NCBI GenBank assembly: GCA_902585415.1
Contig: CACIDN010000004.1
Coordinates: 20,271-84,270, forward strand
Origin: an uncultured Pelagibacteraceae bacterium
GTDB taxonomy: Bacteria; Pseudomonadota; Alphaproteobacteria; Pelagibacterales; Pelagibacteraceae
DNA: 64,000 bases
Reading direction: 5' to 3'
Both the position numbers and the translations under genes were made by a program. The stretch's first letter is position 1; each line of letters starts with the position of its first letter. The notes beneath the pieces are model-generated. The model did not search any database and was not told where the DNA came from. It saw nothing but the letters and a program-made list of their open reading frames with translations. Positions 53,405 to 63,153 of this stretch are shown here, piece by piece.

Positions 53405-53440
53405 TAGTTTAAATTTAAACTACGGCTTTTATTCAAAGCC
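53405..53440 (-). promoter_or_regulatory. palindrome and hairpin in the proteorhodopsin leader
   Basis: An 18-bp perfect palindrome TAGTTTAAATTTAAACTA occupies 53405-53422. Directly upstream in the transcript is a hairpin GGCTTT / AAAGCC (53424-53440) with a 5-base loop. Both lie between the probable promoter and the Shine-Dalgarno sequence. They could bind a repressor or control mRNA stability; no T-run follows the hairpin, so it is not a usual terminator. Confidence 0.55.
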
Positions 53441-53591
53441 AGAGTTGGGGTCTAATTATCAAATATAAAAGGTTATTAGAAGTATAAATTTGACGCAATT
53501 TTTGTTGATTTTGCTACCTTTTTGAAATTTAATACAACTTATAGATACATTAAACTCAATTTTAACTGATTATGAATCAATTTTTATAAAA

Positions 53592-55493
53592 ATGGATTTT
53601 AGAGACATATACCAAAAATCAATAAACAAACCTGAGGAATTTTGGAGAGAAATTTCTAATGATGTCTTCTGGTTTAAAAAGCCAAATAAAATTTTAAATG
53701 ACAACAAGCCCCCATTTTATAAGTGGTTTGAAGATGGAGTTACAAACAGTTGCTATAACGCTCTAGATATTCATATTGATGAAGGAAGAGGCGATAAAAC
53801 AGCCTTGATTTACGACAGTCCTATAACAGGTAATAAAGCTAAATACACTTTTAAACAATTAAAAGATAAAGTCTCTAAATTTGCAGGCGCATTATCAATT
53901 CAAGGGGTAAAGAAAGGTGACCGTGTAATTATTTACATGCCAATGATACCGGAGGCGGTAGTAGCGATGCTCGCTTGTGGGAGAATTGGAGCTATTCACT
54001 CTGTTGTATTTGGGGGTTTTGCATCCAATGAACTTGCAAGCAGGATTGATGATAGTAAAGCAAAAATTCTAGTAACCGCTTCATGCGGATTTGAACCAGG
54101 TCGAACTGTTGAGTATCGTCCACTGATAGATGGTGCATTAAAACTTGCTAAGCATAAAGTAGAAAAAGTTATTTTTTTTCAAAGAAAGGGTCATGAAATA
54201 AAACTCAATCCCCCAATAGAAATTGGTTGGGATGAGTCTCTTTCTAACGCAAAAGATACCGATTGTGTGGAGATGGGCTCAAATGAATTTGCATATATCC
54301 TTTATACATCTGGCACTACTGGTGTGCCTAAAGGGATAGTTAGGGATATTGGAGGACACATAGTAGCTCTAAAATGGACTATGAAAAATATTTATAACAT
54401 TGATACAGAGGATGTTTGGTGGTCAGCAAGTGATATAGGGTGGATTGTAGGTCACTCATATATTGTTTACGCTCCATTATTTAAAGGTTGTACAACAGTT
54501 CTATTTGAAGGAAAGCCAGTAGGAACTCCAGATGCTGGGGTATTTTGGAGAGTTATATCAGAGCACAAGATTAAATCCCTTTTTACTGCACCAACCGCTT
54601 TTAGGGCTATAAAAAAAGAAGATCCAGACGGAAAATTTTTTTCTAAATACGATTTAAGCTCTTTCGAGTCATTATTTCTAGCTGGGGAGAGAGCAGACCC
54701 AGATACTATTAAATGGGCTGAGAATTTATTAAAGGTTCCTGTTATTGATCATTGGTGGCAAACTGAGACTAGTTGGGCAATTAGTTCAAACTGCACTGGA
54801 ATAGAGATGCAAAAAACAAAATATGGATCAGCTTGTAAAGCTGTTCCAGGATATGATGTTAAAATCATTAAACCAGATCAATCTTTAGCAAAATCAAATG
54901 AAATGGGAGATATAGTTGTTAAGTTGCCATTGCCACCTGGTACATTCCCTACCTTATGGAATGCAGATAAAAGATATGAAGAAAATTACATGTCAAATTA
55001 TAAAGGTTATTATCAAACATATGATGCAGGACACATAGATGAAGATGGTTATATTTGGATTATGTCTAGAACCGACGATATTATAAATGTTGCAGGTCAC
55101 AGATTATCTACTGGTCAAATTGAAGAGGTGTTATCTGAACATCAATCAGTTGCTGAATGTGCAGTTATAGGAATTAAAGATCAGCTGAAAGGTCAATTAC
55201 CTATAGGTCTTATCGCTTTGAAAGCTGGTGTGACAAAAGATAATGAAACTATTTCAAAAGAATGTATTCAAATGGTAAGAGATAGAGTTGGGCCTGTTGC
55301 AGCTTTTAAAATAGCGATTGTTGTAAAAAGACTTCCAAAAACAAGATCCGGTAAAGTTTTAAGAGGCACAATAAGAAAAATAGCTGACAGAGAGGAATAT
55401 AAAATGCCAGCAACAATTGATGACCCAGCAATATTAACTGAAATTACTGAAGATTTAATTAAAAATAATATTTTGAAAAATAAAAATATTTGA
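53592..55493 (+). CDS. prpE: propionate-CoA ligase (acetyl-CoA synthetase family)
   Basis: 633 residues. Adenylate-forming motifs are YILYTSGTTGVPKGIVRD (P-loop), DHWWQTETSWAI, YQTYDAGHIDEDGYIW and KTRSGKVLRGTI with the catalytic lysine. The segment GGFASNELASRIDDSKAKIL followed by TASCGFEPGR is characteristic of PrpE/ACSS3-type enzymes rather than AcsA. It activates propionate, possibly also acetate or similar short acids, to the CoA thioester. Divergent from the proteorhodopsin gene across a 215-base gap. Confidence 0.88.
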   Translation: MDFRDIYQKSINKPEEFWREISNDVFWFKKPNKILNDNKPPFYKWFEDGVTNSCYNALDIHIDEGRGDKTALIYDSPITGNKAKYTFKQLKDKVSKFAGALSIQGVKKGDRVIIYMPMIPEAVVAMLACGRIGAIHSVVFGGFASNELASRIDDSKAKILVTASCGFEPGRTVEYRPLIDGALKLAKHKVEKVIFFQRKGHEIKLNPPIEIGWDESLSNAKDTDCVEMGSNEFAYILYTSGTTGVPKGIVRDIGGHIVALKWTMKNIYNIDTEDVWWSASDIGWIVGHSYIVYAPLFKGCTTVLFEGKPVGTPDAGVFWRVISEHKIKSLFTAPTAFRAIKKEDPDGKFFSKYDLSSFESLFLAGERADPDTIKWAENLLKVPVIDHWWQTETSWAISSNCTGIEMQKTKYGSACKAVPGYDVKIIKPDQSLAKSNEMGDIVVKLPLPPGTFPTLWNADKRYEENYMSNYKGYYQTYDAGHIDEDGYIWIMSRTDDIINVAGHRLSTGQIEEVLSEHQSVAECAVIGIKDQLKGQLPIGLIALKAGVTKDNETISKECIQMVRDRVGPVAAFKIAIVVKRLPKTRSGKVLRGTIRKIADREEYKMPATIDDPAILTEITEDLIKNNILKNKNI

Positions 55494-55496
55494 TTA

Positions 55497-56288
55497 TTAA
55501 ACAATCTTTAATAAATAATTTAAAATATTTGTAACTGAAAAATCTAAATTTTTATAATAAACCTTATTTTTTTTAAATAATTTAAACATATATTCATGAG
55601 CTTGTTTTCTTTTGAGCCACCATTTTTTTGAGTATTTTCTAGTATTATCCATAATGCTATTTTTTGTGACTCTGTAAAAAGTTAAATTTTTATCTAAAAC
55701 TAAGAAGTTTTTTAAAATATTAAATGCTAATACGTTTATTCTAAAATCTATCTCTAATAAATTAAATTTTCGCAAATCATCTGATCTTAAAAATTGCCTA
55801 AAAAAACTTCTCCTCATCGCAATTGAGCTGGTTGGTATAATTGTTGGCCAAATGTTTTTAGTTTTTTTTGTTTTAATTTTAAGTTTTTTATAGTTATTTT
55901 TATTTTTTATCGTGGGAATATCGAAAATTACACTAACTTTGTTCCTAGTCTTGAATATATCATTTATATTTTTTATCTTACTTTTGTTAAAATAATCATC
56001 TGCATCTAGCAAATATATAATTGATCCTTTTGAAACTTTGAAAGCTTTGGTTAATGTATCAATTTGATTCAGCGCTGGAAATTTACTTATACGCTTTTTT
56101 TTTAAGATTTTAATTTTTTTGGAATATTTTTTTAAAATTACATTAGTTTTGTCGTTTGAATGATTATCCAATAATACAACTTCAATATTCTTGTAAGTCT
56201 GCGTTAAACAAGACTTAATACACTGCTCTAAGTAATTTCCTTTATTATAACTTGATATTAAAATTGATGCTTGTGGGTTTTTAAGCAT
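55497..56288 (-). CDS. family 2 glycosyltransferase
   Basis: 263 residues. GT2 motifs are ASILISSYNKGNYLEQCIKS, VLLDNHSNDKT and the D-x-D segment IIYLLDADDYFNKSKI. No membrane helix at the C-terminus, so probably soluble or peripheral. Very lysine-rich. Overlaps the dihydroorotase gene by 8 bases and therefore likely rides with it. Sugar and acceptor unknown. Confidence 0.82.
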   Translation of the reverse strand: MLKNPQASILISSYNKGNYLEQCIKSCLTQTYKNIEVVLLDNHSNDKTNVILKKYSKKIKILKKKRISKFPALNQIDTLTKAFKVSKGSIIYLLDADDYFNKSKIKNINDIFKTRNKVSVIFDIPTIKNKNNYKKLKIKTKKTKNIWPTIIPTSSIAMRRSFFRQFLRSDDLRKFNLLEIDFRINVLAFNILKNFLVLDKNLTFYRVTKNSIMDNTRKYSKKWWLKRKQAHEYMFKLFKKNKVYYKNLDFSVTNILNYLLKIV

Positions 56289-57591
56289 TATTAAATATTA
56301 TTGGTAATCCCTCTGGTTCTCCTATAAGTTTTCCATCATTCATTTTAATCTTTCCATTGACAACTGTTAAAACAGGCGTCCCTTTAAATTTATAACCATT
56401 GTATGGAGACCATCCACACTTGCTTTGAATGTTTTCATTTTTTATCTCTATATATCGATTCAAATCTACAACAGTAATATCTGCATCATAGCCAATTTTA
56501 ATATATCCTTTGTTCTGTATACCGAAAATTTTTACTGGATTTTCACATATAAATTTAATTAATTGTTCTAATTTAATTTTATCATTGTTAACGTGATCCA
56601 GCATTACAGGTAATAATGTTTGAACACCGGGCATGCCTGAAGGTGAATCTGGATAAGATTTATCTTTATTAACCTTTAAGTGTGGCGCATGATCAGAACC
56701 TATTGTATCATTGTAATTATTTTTAATTGCATACCAAAGACGATCTTGATGAGTTTTACCTCTTATGGGTGGATTCATTTGAGCATATGTTCCAAGTTTA
56801 TCATAACAGTCTGGCGCGTAAAAAGTTAAGTGTTGAGGAGTTATTTCAAAAGTAATATTACCTTTATTTTGTGAAAGAAAATCTACTTCTTCTTTAGTTG
56901 TTATATGAAGTATATGAGCTTTTTTATTATATCTTTTTGCAATTTTAACAATTTTTCTTGTTGAAGACATGGCCACTTCCTCATTTCTCCAAATTGGATG
57001 CGTTTTAACATTTCCTTTTTCAATTAATTTTTTTCTTACTTTTAGTATCTCTTCATCTTCTGAATGAACAGCTACAACCTTAGATGCATGTTTAAATACT
57101 TTTTCAATATCCTCTTCTTTATCGACTAATAAATTTCCAGTTGAAGATCCTGCAAAAAGTTTAATTCCACAACATCCTTTTAAATCTCTTAGTTTTTCTA
57201 AAGTTTCACAATTTTCAGCTGTAGCTCCAAAAAAAAATGCATGATTGCAGTACATTTTTTTTGCAATATTTATTTTTGTTTCAAATTCCTCAAAATTAGT
57301 AGTAGGTGGTTTTGTATTAGGCATTTCAAAAACTGACGTTATGCCTCCTATAACTGCTGCCTTACTTCCAGAATTAAGATCCTCAGTATCTGTTGAACCT
57401 GGCTCTCTAAAATGAACTTGTGTATCAATGCAGCCAGGAAGAACTGTTAAATTTTCCGCATTAAAAGTTTCTTTCGATTTTTCCTCTAAACCTCCTATAT
57501 TTACGATTTTACCTTGTTTAATACCAATATCTTGTTTCTCCAATTTACCATTAATAAAGCAATTACCGTTTATAATTTTTAAATCTAACAT
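56281..57591 (-). CDS. pyrC: dihydroorotase, alphaproteobacterial type
   Basis: 436 residues of the cyclic amidohydrolase family. The metal-site strand is GCIDTQVHFREPGSTDTEDL: the usual D-x-H-x-H is D-T-Q-V-H here. Other ligands are seen in VAVHSEDEE, AHILHITTKEEV and GSDHAPH, and VEMPNT-type substrate contact in FEMPNTKPPT. I know the DTQVHFREPG form from other alphaproteobacterial dihydroorotases, so I take it as lineage-specific, not a defect. The reaction closes carbamoyl-aspartate to dihydroorotate in pyrimidine synthesis. Allantoinase is an alternative of the same family. Confidence 0.85.
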   Translation of the reverse strand: MLDLKIINGNCFINGKLEKQDIGIKQGKIVNIGGLEEKSKETFNAENLTVLPGCIDTQVHFREPGSTDTEDLNSGSKAAVIGGITSVFEMPNTKPPTTNFEEFETKINIAKKMYCNHAFFFGATAENCETLEKLRDLKGCCGIKLFAGSSTGNLLVDKEEDIEKVFKHASKVVAVHSEDEEILKVRKKLIEKGNVKTHPIWRNEEVAMSSTRKIVKIAKRYNKKAHILHITTKEEVDFLSQNKGNITFEITPQHLTFYAPDCYDKLGTYAQMNPPIRGKTHQDRLWYAIKNNYNDTIGSDHAPHLKVNKDKSYPDSPSGMPGVQTLLPVMLDHVNNDKIKLEQLIKFICENPVKIFGIQNKGYIKIGYDADITVVDLNRYIEIKNENIQSKCGWSPYNGYKFKGTPVLTVVNGKIKMNDGKLIGEPEGLPIIFNNA

Positions 57592-57635
57592 TATTACAAA
57601 AATCTTATTATATTATAAAATATAAGTTATCAATT

Positions 57636-58529
57636 ATGATTAATGAAAAATTTGTATTTATTCTAGAGGACAGAGGAGTTTTGTATATTAATGGATCTGA
57701 TACAAATGAATTTCTTCAAAATTTAATAACAAACGACATTTATAAAGTTAATGATAAAAACAGTTGTTATGCCTCATTGTTAACACCTCAAGGTAAGTTT
57801 TTATATGACTTCATAGTTGTAAAGTACAAAAATGGTTTTTTTTTAGATTGCGAAAAAAATATTGCAGAGGAGTTATATAAAAAGATTATTTCTTATAAAT
57901 TAAGATCTAAAATAGATATTTTGAATTTAAGTAATGAATTTGTAGTTGCTGCCTTTTCGCATTCTAAATTTTTGGAATTTCAAGGAGCTAAGAGTCTAGC
58001 AGGTTTCACAACTAAATATAGAGAAGATCCAGTCTTTCTGGATCCTAGAAATAAAGAATTGGGTGGCAGATTAATTATTAATTTGGAAAAATTGTATTTA
58101 TCTTTAAAAAAATTAAATCTCAAACCAGAAAATCCTAAAATATATTACGATTATAGTTTCAATCTGGGAATTCCTCAATTGAAAACTAATTTGTTAAAAG
58201 AACAGTTATTTGGAATTGAATGTAATTTTGAAGAACTAAATGCGATAGATTTTAAGAAAGGGTGTTACATAGGACAAGAAAATACCTCAAGAATAAAACT
58301 TAAAAACAAATTAAATAAACGACTTTTACCTTTTAAAATTATATATGGCTCACTAAAAGAAAAAGACCCTATAACTTATAATAAAGATGAGATAGGCAAG
58401 GCTCTAATATCAGATAATTACAATTTTGGTTTGGTCAAATTAAATAATGATAATTTTAGTTTTGATAAAATTTTTAAATGTGGGCAGGCAGAAATTAAAT
58501 TCTTTAAACCAAAATGGCTTAATATTTAA
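57636..58529 (+). CDS. ygfZ: YgfZ/GcvT-like folate-binding iron-sulphur assembly factor
   Basis: 297 residues. The signature KKGCYIGQENTSR (K-G-C-Y-x-G-Q-E) with its cysteine is present, together with the N-terminal YINGSDTNEFLQNLITND that marks the GcvT-like folate-binding fold. YgfZ proteins help repair or assemble 4Fe-4S enzymes such as radical-SAM enzymes. The neighbour nadA encodes a 4Fe-4S enzyme, a possible functional link. It diverges from pyrC and ends 5 bases before the tRNA on the other strand. Confidence 0.9.
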   Translation: MINEKFVFILEDRGVLYINGSDTNEFLQNLITNDIYKVNDKNSCYASLLTPQGKFLYDFIVVKYKNGFFLDCEKNIAEELYKKIISYKLRSKIDILNLSNEFVVAAFSHSKFLEFQGAKSLAGFTTKYREDPVFLDPRNKELGGRLIINLEKLYLSLKKLNLKPENPKIYYDYSFNLGIPQLKTNLLKEQLFGIECNFEELNAIDFKKGCYIGQENTSRIKLKNKLNKRLLPFKIIYGSLKEKDPITYNKDEIGKALISDNYNFGLVKLNNDNFSFDKIFKCGQAEIKFFKPKWLNI

Positions 58530-58534
58530 TTTAT

Positions 58535-58621
58535 TGGTGCGGCCGGAGAGACTCGAACTCTCATGAGGAACTCCCCACTTGGCCCTCAACCAAGCCTGTC
58601 TACCAGTTTCAGCACGGCCGC
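58535..58621 (-). tRNA. tRNA-Leu (anticodon GAG)
   Basis: 87 bases on the minus strand including an encoded CCA (58535-58537). The acceptor stem pairs GCGGCCG with CGGCCGC, the T-arm has GAGTTCGAGTCTC, and the anticodon arm is CTTGG-TTGAGGG-CCAAG with GAG in the middle of the loop. A long variable arm (TGGGGAGTTCCTCA) is typical of leucine tRNAs. It would read CTC and CTT codons. Confidence 0.96.
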
Positions 58622-58675
58622 ATATGCGTCACATTAATTGAATGACAATCTTCTTTCAAGTTGATAGAGTTAGTT

Positions 58676-59665
58676 ATGGAATTCAACTCTGAAGTAAAAA
58701 AAGCTACTAACTCAATTTACAAAAAAATATCTGATATAATGCCTGAAATAGAGTGGTCCACTCATGCTCCATATATTTATGAAATTAATAAACTAAAAAA
58801 AGAAAAAAATGCAGTCATACTTGCCCACAACTATCAAACTCCAGAAATTTATCATGGTATATCAGATTTTTCAGCCGACTCCTTAGCACTTGCTGTTGAA
58901 GCGGCAAAAACAAAAGCTGACATTATTGTTATGTGTGGTGTACATTTCATGGCGGAGACAGCAAAACTAATGAGTCCGGACAAAAAAGTTTTGTTGCCAG
59001 ATATGCGTGCTGGTTGCTCATTATCTTCCTCGATAACAGGAGAAGATGTTAGAAATTTAAAAAAACGATATCCAGGTGTTCCTGTTGTTTCTTATGTGAA
59101 TACCTCCGCAGATGTAAAAGCAGAAACTGACGTATGTTGCACTTCTGCAAATGCTGTAAAAATTGTAAATTCCTTAAGTGTTAATAAAGTTATTTTCTTA
59201 CCCGATGATTATCTTGCAAAATATGTGGCAACTCAGACAGATGTTGAAATAATTTCTTGGAAAGGGACTTGTGAAGTACATGAACAATTTAACGATCAAG
59301 AAATCAATGAAATTAGAAAAAATAATCCTGGCATTAAAGTTATCGCTCACCCAGAGTGTCCACCAGATGTAATAAATGCAAGTGATTTTACAGGCTCTAC
59401 AAGTGGCATGATCAAGTACGTAAAAGAAAATCAGCCAGAAAAAGTTATGATGGTAACCGAATGTTCAATGAGTGACAATGTTCAAGTGGATAACCCGAAA
59501 GTAAAATTTATAAAACCTTGTAACTTATGCCCACATATGAAGAGAATAACTCTTCCGAAAATTTTAGACTGTTTAAAAAATGAAACTAACGAAATTTTAA
59601 TGTCCAAAGAGACAATTAATAAAGCAAGAAAATCTGTTGAAAGAATGACTGAAATTGGTCGTTAG
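58676..59665 (+). CDS. nadA: quinolinate synthase NadA
   Basis: A TTG-initiated frame opens at 58661, but the ATG at 58676 is preferred (329 residues). Three iron-sulphur cysteines are recognisable in IIVMCGVHFMAETAKL, ETDVCCTSANA and KPCNLCPHMKRI. Substrate-binding segments AVILAHNYQTPEIYH and LLPDMRAGCSLSSSI are intact. It condenses iminoaspartate with dihydroxyacetone phosphate to quinolinate using a 4Fe-4S cluster. No nadB (aspartate oxidase) accompanies it here; iminoaspartate must come from a gene elsewhere, such as aspartate dehydrogenase. Confidence 0.95.
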   Translation: MEFNSEVKKATNSIYKKISDIMPEIEWSTHAPYIYEINKLKKEKNAVILAHNYQTPEIYHGISDFSADSLALAVEAAKTKADIIVMCGVHFMAETAKLMSPDKKVLLPDMRAGCSLSSSITGEDVRNLKKRYPGVPVVSYVNTSADVKAETDVCCTSANAVKIVNSLSVNKVIFLPDDYLAKYVATQTDVEIISWKGTCEVHEQFNDQEINEIRKNNPGIKVIAHPECPPDVINASDFTGSTSGMIKYVKENQPEKVMMVTECSMSDNVQVDNPKVKFIKPCNLCPHMKRITLPKILDCLKNETNEILMSKETINKARKSVERMTEIGR

Positions 59666-59669
59666 ATCA

Positions 59670-60500
59670 GTGCAAAGAATAAATCAAAAATATATAAATA
59701 ATTTAGTTCTTAAAGCTCTTCAAGAAGACTTAAAACCAAATGGTGACATAACGACAAAACTCTTAAATTCAAGAAATAAAATAGTTAAAGCTAAAATAAT
59801 ATCGAAACAGAATGGAATAATATCTGGTATTGATTTTTGTAAAGCATCATTTAAACTTTTGGAAAAAAAAAGTAAATTCTTAGCAAAGATTAAAGATGGT
59901 AAAAAAATTAGAAGAGATCAAATCATTGCTGAAATAACTGCAAAAACAAAAACCATTTTGATTGCTGAACGAACAGCTCTTAACTTTCTTAATCATGCTT
60001 CAGGTATTTCGACCATCACTAATCAATATGTTAACAAAGTTAAAAATAAAACTAAAATTTGTTGCACAAGGAAAACAACCCCAAATTTAAGATTGTTGGA
60101 AAAATATGCTGTTAAAAAAGGTGGAGGACATAATCACAGATATAACCTAAGTGATGAGGTGCTTATAAAAGAAAATCATTTTAAATCAGAGTCATCATTA
60201 AGAAAAATAATAAAAAAATCATTAAAAACTAAAAAGATAGTTACAGTTGAAATCGAAAATTTGAGACAATTAAATAATGTTTTGGGTCTAAAGTTTAATA
60301 GGATTTTATTTGATAATGTAAGTCTTGGTCAATTAAAAAAATATTTGAAAATTTGTAAGGGTAAATATGAAACTGAGTATTCTGGAAACGCTAACTTAAA
60401 AAATATAACAAAAATTAGTAAAACTGGAGTAAACAGAATCTCAGTAGGTTCAATTACACATAGTGCAAAAAGTTTCGATAGCAGTTTGCTTATTTTTTAA
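59670..60500 (+). CDS. nadC: nicotinate-nucleotide pyrophosphorylase NadC
   Basis: A longer TTG frame opens at 59655 inside nadA; the GTG at 59670, four bases past the nadA stop, is the likelier start (276 residues). Visible motifs are LVLKALQEDLKPNGDITTKL, AERTALNFLNHASGIST, CCTRKTTPNLRLLEKYAVKK and GGGHNHRYNLSDEVLIKENH, all typical of quinolinate phosphoribosyltransferase. It makes nicotinate mononucleotide, the step after NadA. It converges with ppdK, overlapping by 11 bases. Confidence 0.94.
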   Translation: MQRINQKYINNLVLKALQEDLKPNGDITTKLLNSRNKIVKAKIISKQNGIISGIDFCKASFKLLEKKSKFLAKIKDGKKIRRDQIIAEITAKTKTILIAERTALNFLNHASGISTITNQYVNKVKNKTKICCTRKTTPNLRLLEKYAVKKGGGHNHRYNLSDEVLIKENHFKSESSLRKIIKKSLKTKKIVTVEIENLRQLNNVLGLKFNRILFDNVSLGQLKKYLKICKGKYETEYSGNANLKNITKISKTGVNRISVGSITHSAKSFDSSLLIF

Positions 60501-63153
60501 TTAACTCAGCTTGTGCTGCAGCCAATCTTGCAACAGGAACTCTGTAAGGTGAACAAGAAACATAATTTAACCCAGTTCTAGAACAGAAATTAATACTTTT
60601 TGGATCTCCCCCATGCTCACCACAAATACCAAGTTTAATATTTTTATTTTGTTTTTTGCCTTTTAAAGTTGCAATTTCAATTAAGTCACCAACACCATCA
60701 TCAATCGAAATGAAAGGATCAATATCAAATATTTTATTTTCTATATAATCGTTCAAAAACTTTCCACTGTCATCTCTGCTAATACCAAAAGTTGTTTGCG
60801 TTAAGTCATTTGTTCCAAAACTAAAAAATTCAGCATGTTTTGCTATATCTTTTGCTTTTATTGCTGCTCTTGGTAATTCAATCATTGTTCCAACCAAAAA
60901 ATTTACTTTAGTTTTGTGATCGTTCTGAACTTTTTTTGCTACCCTAATAACTAAGTCTTTCATGATTTTTATTTCTGCCTCTGTTGAAACAAGTGGGATC
61001 ATTATTTCTGGCATAGTGGACTTGAGTTTTCTTTTTTTACAATCTATTAGAGCCTCAAAAATTGCTCTGCACTGCATTTCATAAATTTCTGGAAAAGATA
61101 TTCCTAATCTACATCCTCTGTGTCCAAGCATTGGGTTGTGTTCATGTAATTCTTCTGTTCTAGATTTTATTTCGTTTACATGTAGACCTGTAACATTGCT
61201 GAGATCGTTTATCTCTTTATCGTTTTTAGGTAAGAATTCATGTAAAGGTGGATCCAACAGCCTTACAGTTACTGGTAAGCCGCTCATAATTTCAAAAATT
61301 TCAGTAAAATCCTTCTTTTGATGAGGAAGAAGTTTGGCCAAAGCTTTATTTCTGTCATCAATAGTTTTAGATAAAATCATCTCTCTAACTGAAAGAATTC
61401 TATCTTCATCAAAAAACATATGCTCTGTTCTACATAAACCAATTCCTTCAGCTCCGAAGTCTCTAGCAGTTTTTGTATCTAGAGGAGTGTCAGAATTAGT
61501 TCTAACTTTTAATTTCCTAAATTTATCAGCCCAATTCATCAATTTCGAAAAATCTCCTGAAATCTCTGGTTTTATAGTTGGAACTTCTCCTAAAATTACT
61601 CTACCTGTAGATCCATCGATTGTAATTATATCACCTTCTTTTATTTCAAAATTTGAGGAAGTTTTAAAAAGTTTATCATCATAATTAATATCGATTTCGC
61701 TTGATCCAGAAACACATGGTCTACCCATGCCTCTTGCAACAACAGCGGCGTGGCTTGTCATTCCTCCTCTTGCTGTTAAAATTCCTTTTGCTGCATGCAT
61801 ACCATGAATATCTTCAGGGGATGTTTCTACACGAACTAGTATTGTATCTTGCATCATACCATTTAACCTTTCTGCTTCATCTGATGTAAAAACTACCTTT
61901 CCACTTGTTGCACCTGGTGATGCTGGCAAGCCTTTTGCGATAGTTTTTATATCTTTAGTTTCATCAAGTGTTGGATGGAGCAGTGTGTCTAGTGAATTTG
62001 CATCCACTCTTAACACAGCCTCTTTTTTTGAAATTAATTTTTCTTTAACCATGTCAACAGCTATCTTCACAGCTGACTTTGCCGTTCTTTTTCCTGATCT
62101 TGTCTGAAGCATCCAAAGTTTTGAGTTTTCAACAGTGAATTCTACATCTTGCATATCTTTATAATGTTTCTCTAAAAGTAGTAGAATTTTTTTTAATTTA
62201 GAAAATACTTTTGGCATAGCTTCTTCCATTGATTTTCCATATGATTTTGATTCTTTGCGTGCTTTTTTCGTAATGTAATTTGGAGTTCGAGTACCTGCTA
62301 CAACATCTTCACCTTGAGCATTTATTAAATATTCTCCGTAAATTTCCTTCTTTCCATCGGATGGATTTCTTGTAAATACAACACCTGTTGCACAATCATC
62401 TCCCATATTTCCAAAAACCATTGATTGGACATTGACAGCTGTTCCCCATTCAGATGGTATTTGATTTAACTTTCTATAAACTTTTGCTCTATTGCTTTCC
62501 CAAGACAAAAATACAGCAGAAATTGCTCCGTATAATTGTTCATATACATCTTGGGGAAATTGTTTATTTGTTTTTGCTTTTACAACATTTTTGAAATCTT
62601 TAATCAAACCATCCCAATCACTCTCATCTAGATCAGTGTCCATTAACACACCCTTTGTTAACTTATAGTTTTCGATCAGTTCCTCAAAATTATAACTTTC
62701 TACTCCTAAAACAACGTTTGAATACATCTGAATGAATCTTCTGTAGCTATCTTTTGCAAACCTCATGTTAGAGGTTTTTTTGGCTAATGCATTTACAGTT
62801 TTATCGTTTAATCCAAGATTTAAAATGGTATCCATCATTCCTGGCATAGAGACTCTTGCTCCAGATCTAACTGAAACCAAAAGTGGATTGTTTAAATCAC
62901 CAAATTTTTTTCCACACTCGTTCTCAACTCGTTTTAATTCAAGGTTAATAGATTTAATCAGTTTTGAATTTAATTTTTTATTATTCTTGTAAAAAATTTC
63001 ACAAACTTCTGTAGAAATTGTGAAGCCAGGGGGAACTGGTAATCCTAGTTTTCCCATTTGAGCTAAGTTCGCGCCTTTGCCACCCAAGATAAATTTTGGG
63101 TTTTTTAAATTCTTTAACTTTTTAGAATTAAAATTAAAAACTAAATTACTCAT
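60490..63153 (-). CDS. ppdK: pyruvate, phosphate dikinase
   Basis: 887 residues, full length. N-terminal ATP-grasp region LGGKGANLAQMGKLGLPVPPG and VSVRSGARVSMPGMMDTILN, swivelling phosphohistidine domain GGMTSHAAVVARGMGRPCV, and C-terminal PEP-binding barrel with HRGCRLGISFPEIYEMQ and the catalytic cysteine in KLGICGEHGGDP. It interconverts pyruvate, ATP and Pi with PEP, AMP and PPi, giving PPi-coupled flexibility at the pyruvate node. Its ATG shares one base with the glyS stop (63153), so the two are coupled. Confidence 0.97.
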   Translation of the reverse strand: MSNLVFNFNSKKLKNLKNPKFILGGKGANLAQMGKLGLPVPPGFTISTEVCEIFYKNNKKLNSKLIKSINLELKRVENECGKKFGDLNNPLLVSVRSGARVSMPGMMDTILNLGLNDKTVNALAKKTSNMRFAKDSYRRFIQMYSNVVLGVESYNFEELIENYKLTKGVLMDTDLDESDWDGLIKDFKNVVKAKTNKQFPQDVYEQLYGAISAVFLSWESNRAKVYRKLNQIPSEWGTAVNVQSMVFGNMGDDCATGVVFTRNPSDGKKEIYGEYLINAQGEDVVAGTRTPNYITKKARKESKSYGKSMEEAMPKVFSKLKKILLLLEKHYKDMQDVEFTVENSKLWMLQTRSGKRTAKSAVKIAVDMVKEKLISKKEAVLRVDANSLDTLLHPTLDETKDIKTIAKGLPASPGATSGKVVFTSDEAERLNGMMQDTILVRVETSPEDIHGMHAAKGILTARGGMTSHAAVVARGMGRPCVSGSSEIDINYDDKLFKTSSNFEIKEGDIITIDGSTGRVILGEVPTIKPEISGDFSKLMNWADKFRKLKVRTNSDTPLDTKTARDFGAEGIGLCRTEHMFFDEDRILSVREMILSKTIDDRNKALAKLLPHQKKDFTEIFEIMSGLPVTVRLLDPPLHEFLPKNDKEINDLSNVTGLHVNEIKSRTEELHEHNPMLGHRGCRLGISFPEIYEMQCRAIFEALIDCKKRKLKSTMPEIMIPLVSTEAEIKIMKDLVIRVAKKVQNDHKTKVNFLVGTMIELPRAAIKAKDIAKHAEFFSFGTNDLTQTTFGISRDDSGKFLNDYIENKIFDIDPFISIDDGVGDLIEIATLKGKKQNKNIKLGICGEHGGDPKSINFCSRTGLNYVSCSPYRVPVARLAAAQAELIKK

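Noticed and set aside
56281..57591. Q-for-H change in the dihydroorotase metal motif as a dead enzyme
   Set aside because: The DTQVHFREPG form is one I recognise from other alphaproteobacterial dihydroorotases, and other ligands are intact.
58661..58675. TTG start of nadA
   Set aside because: An ATG 15 bases downstream is in frame and the five extra residues have no counterpart in NadA.
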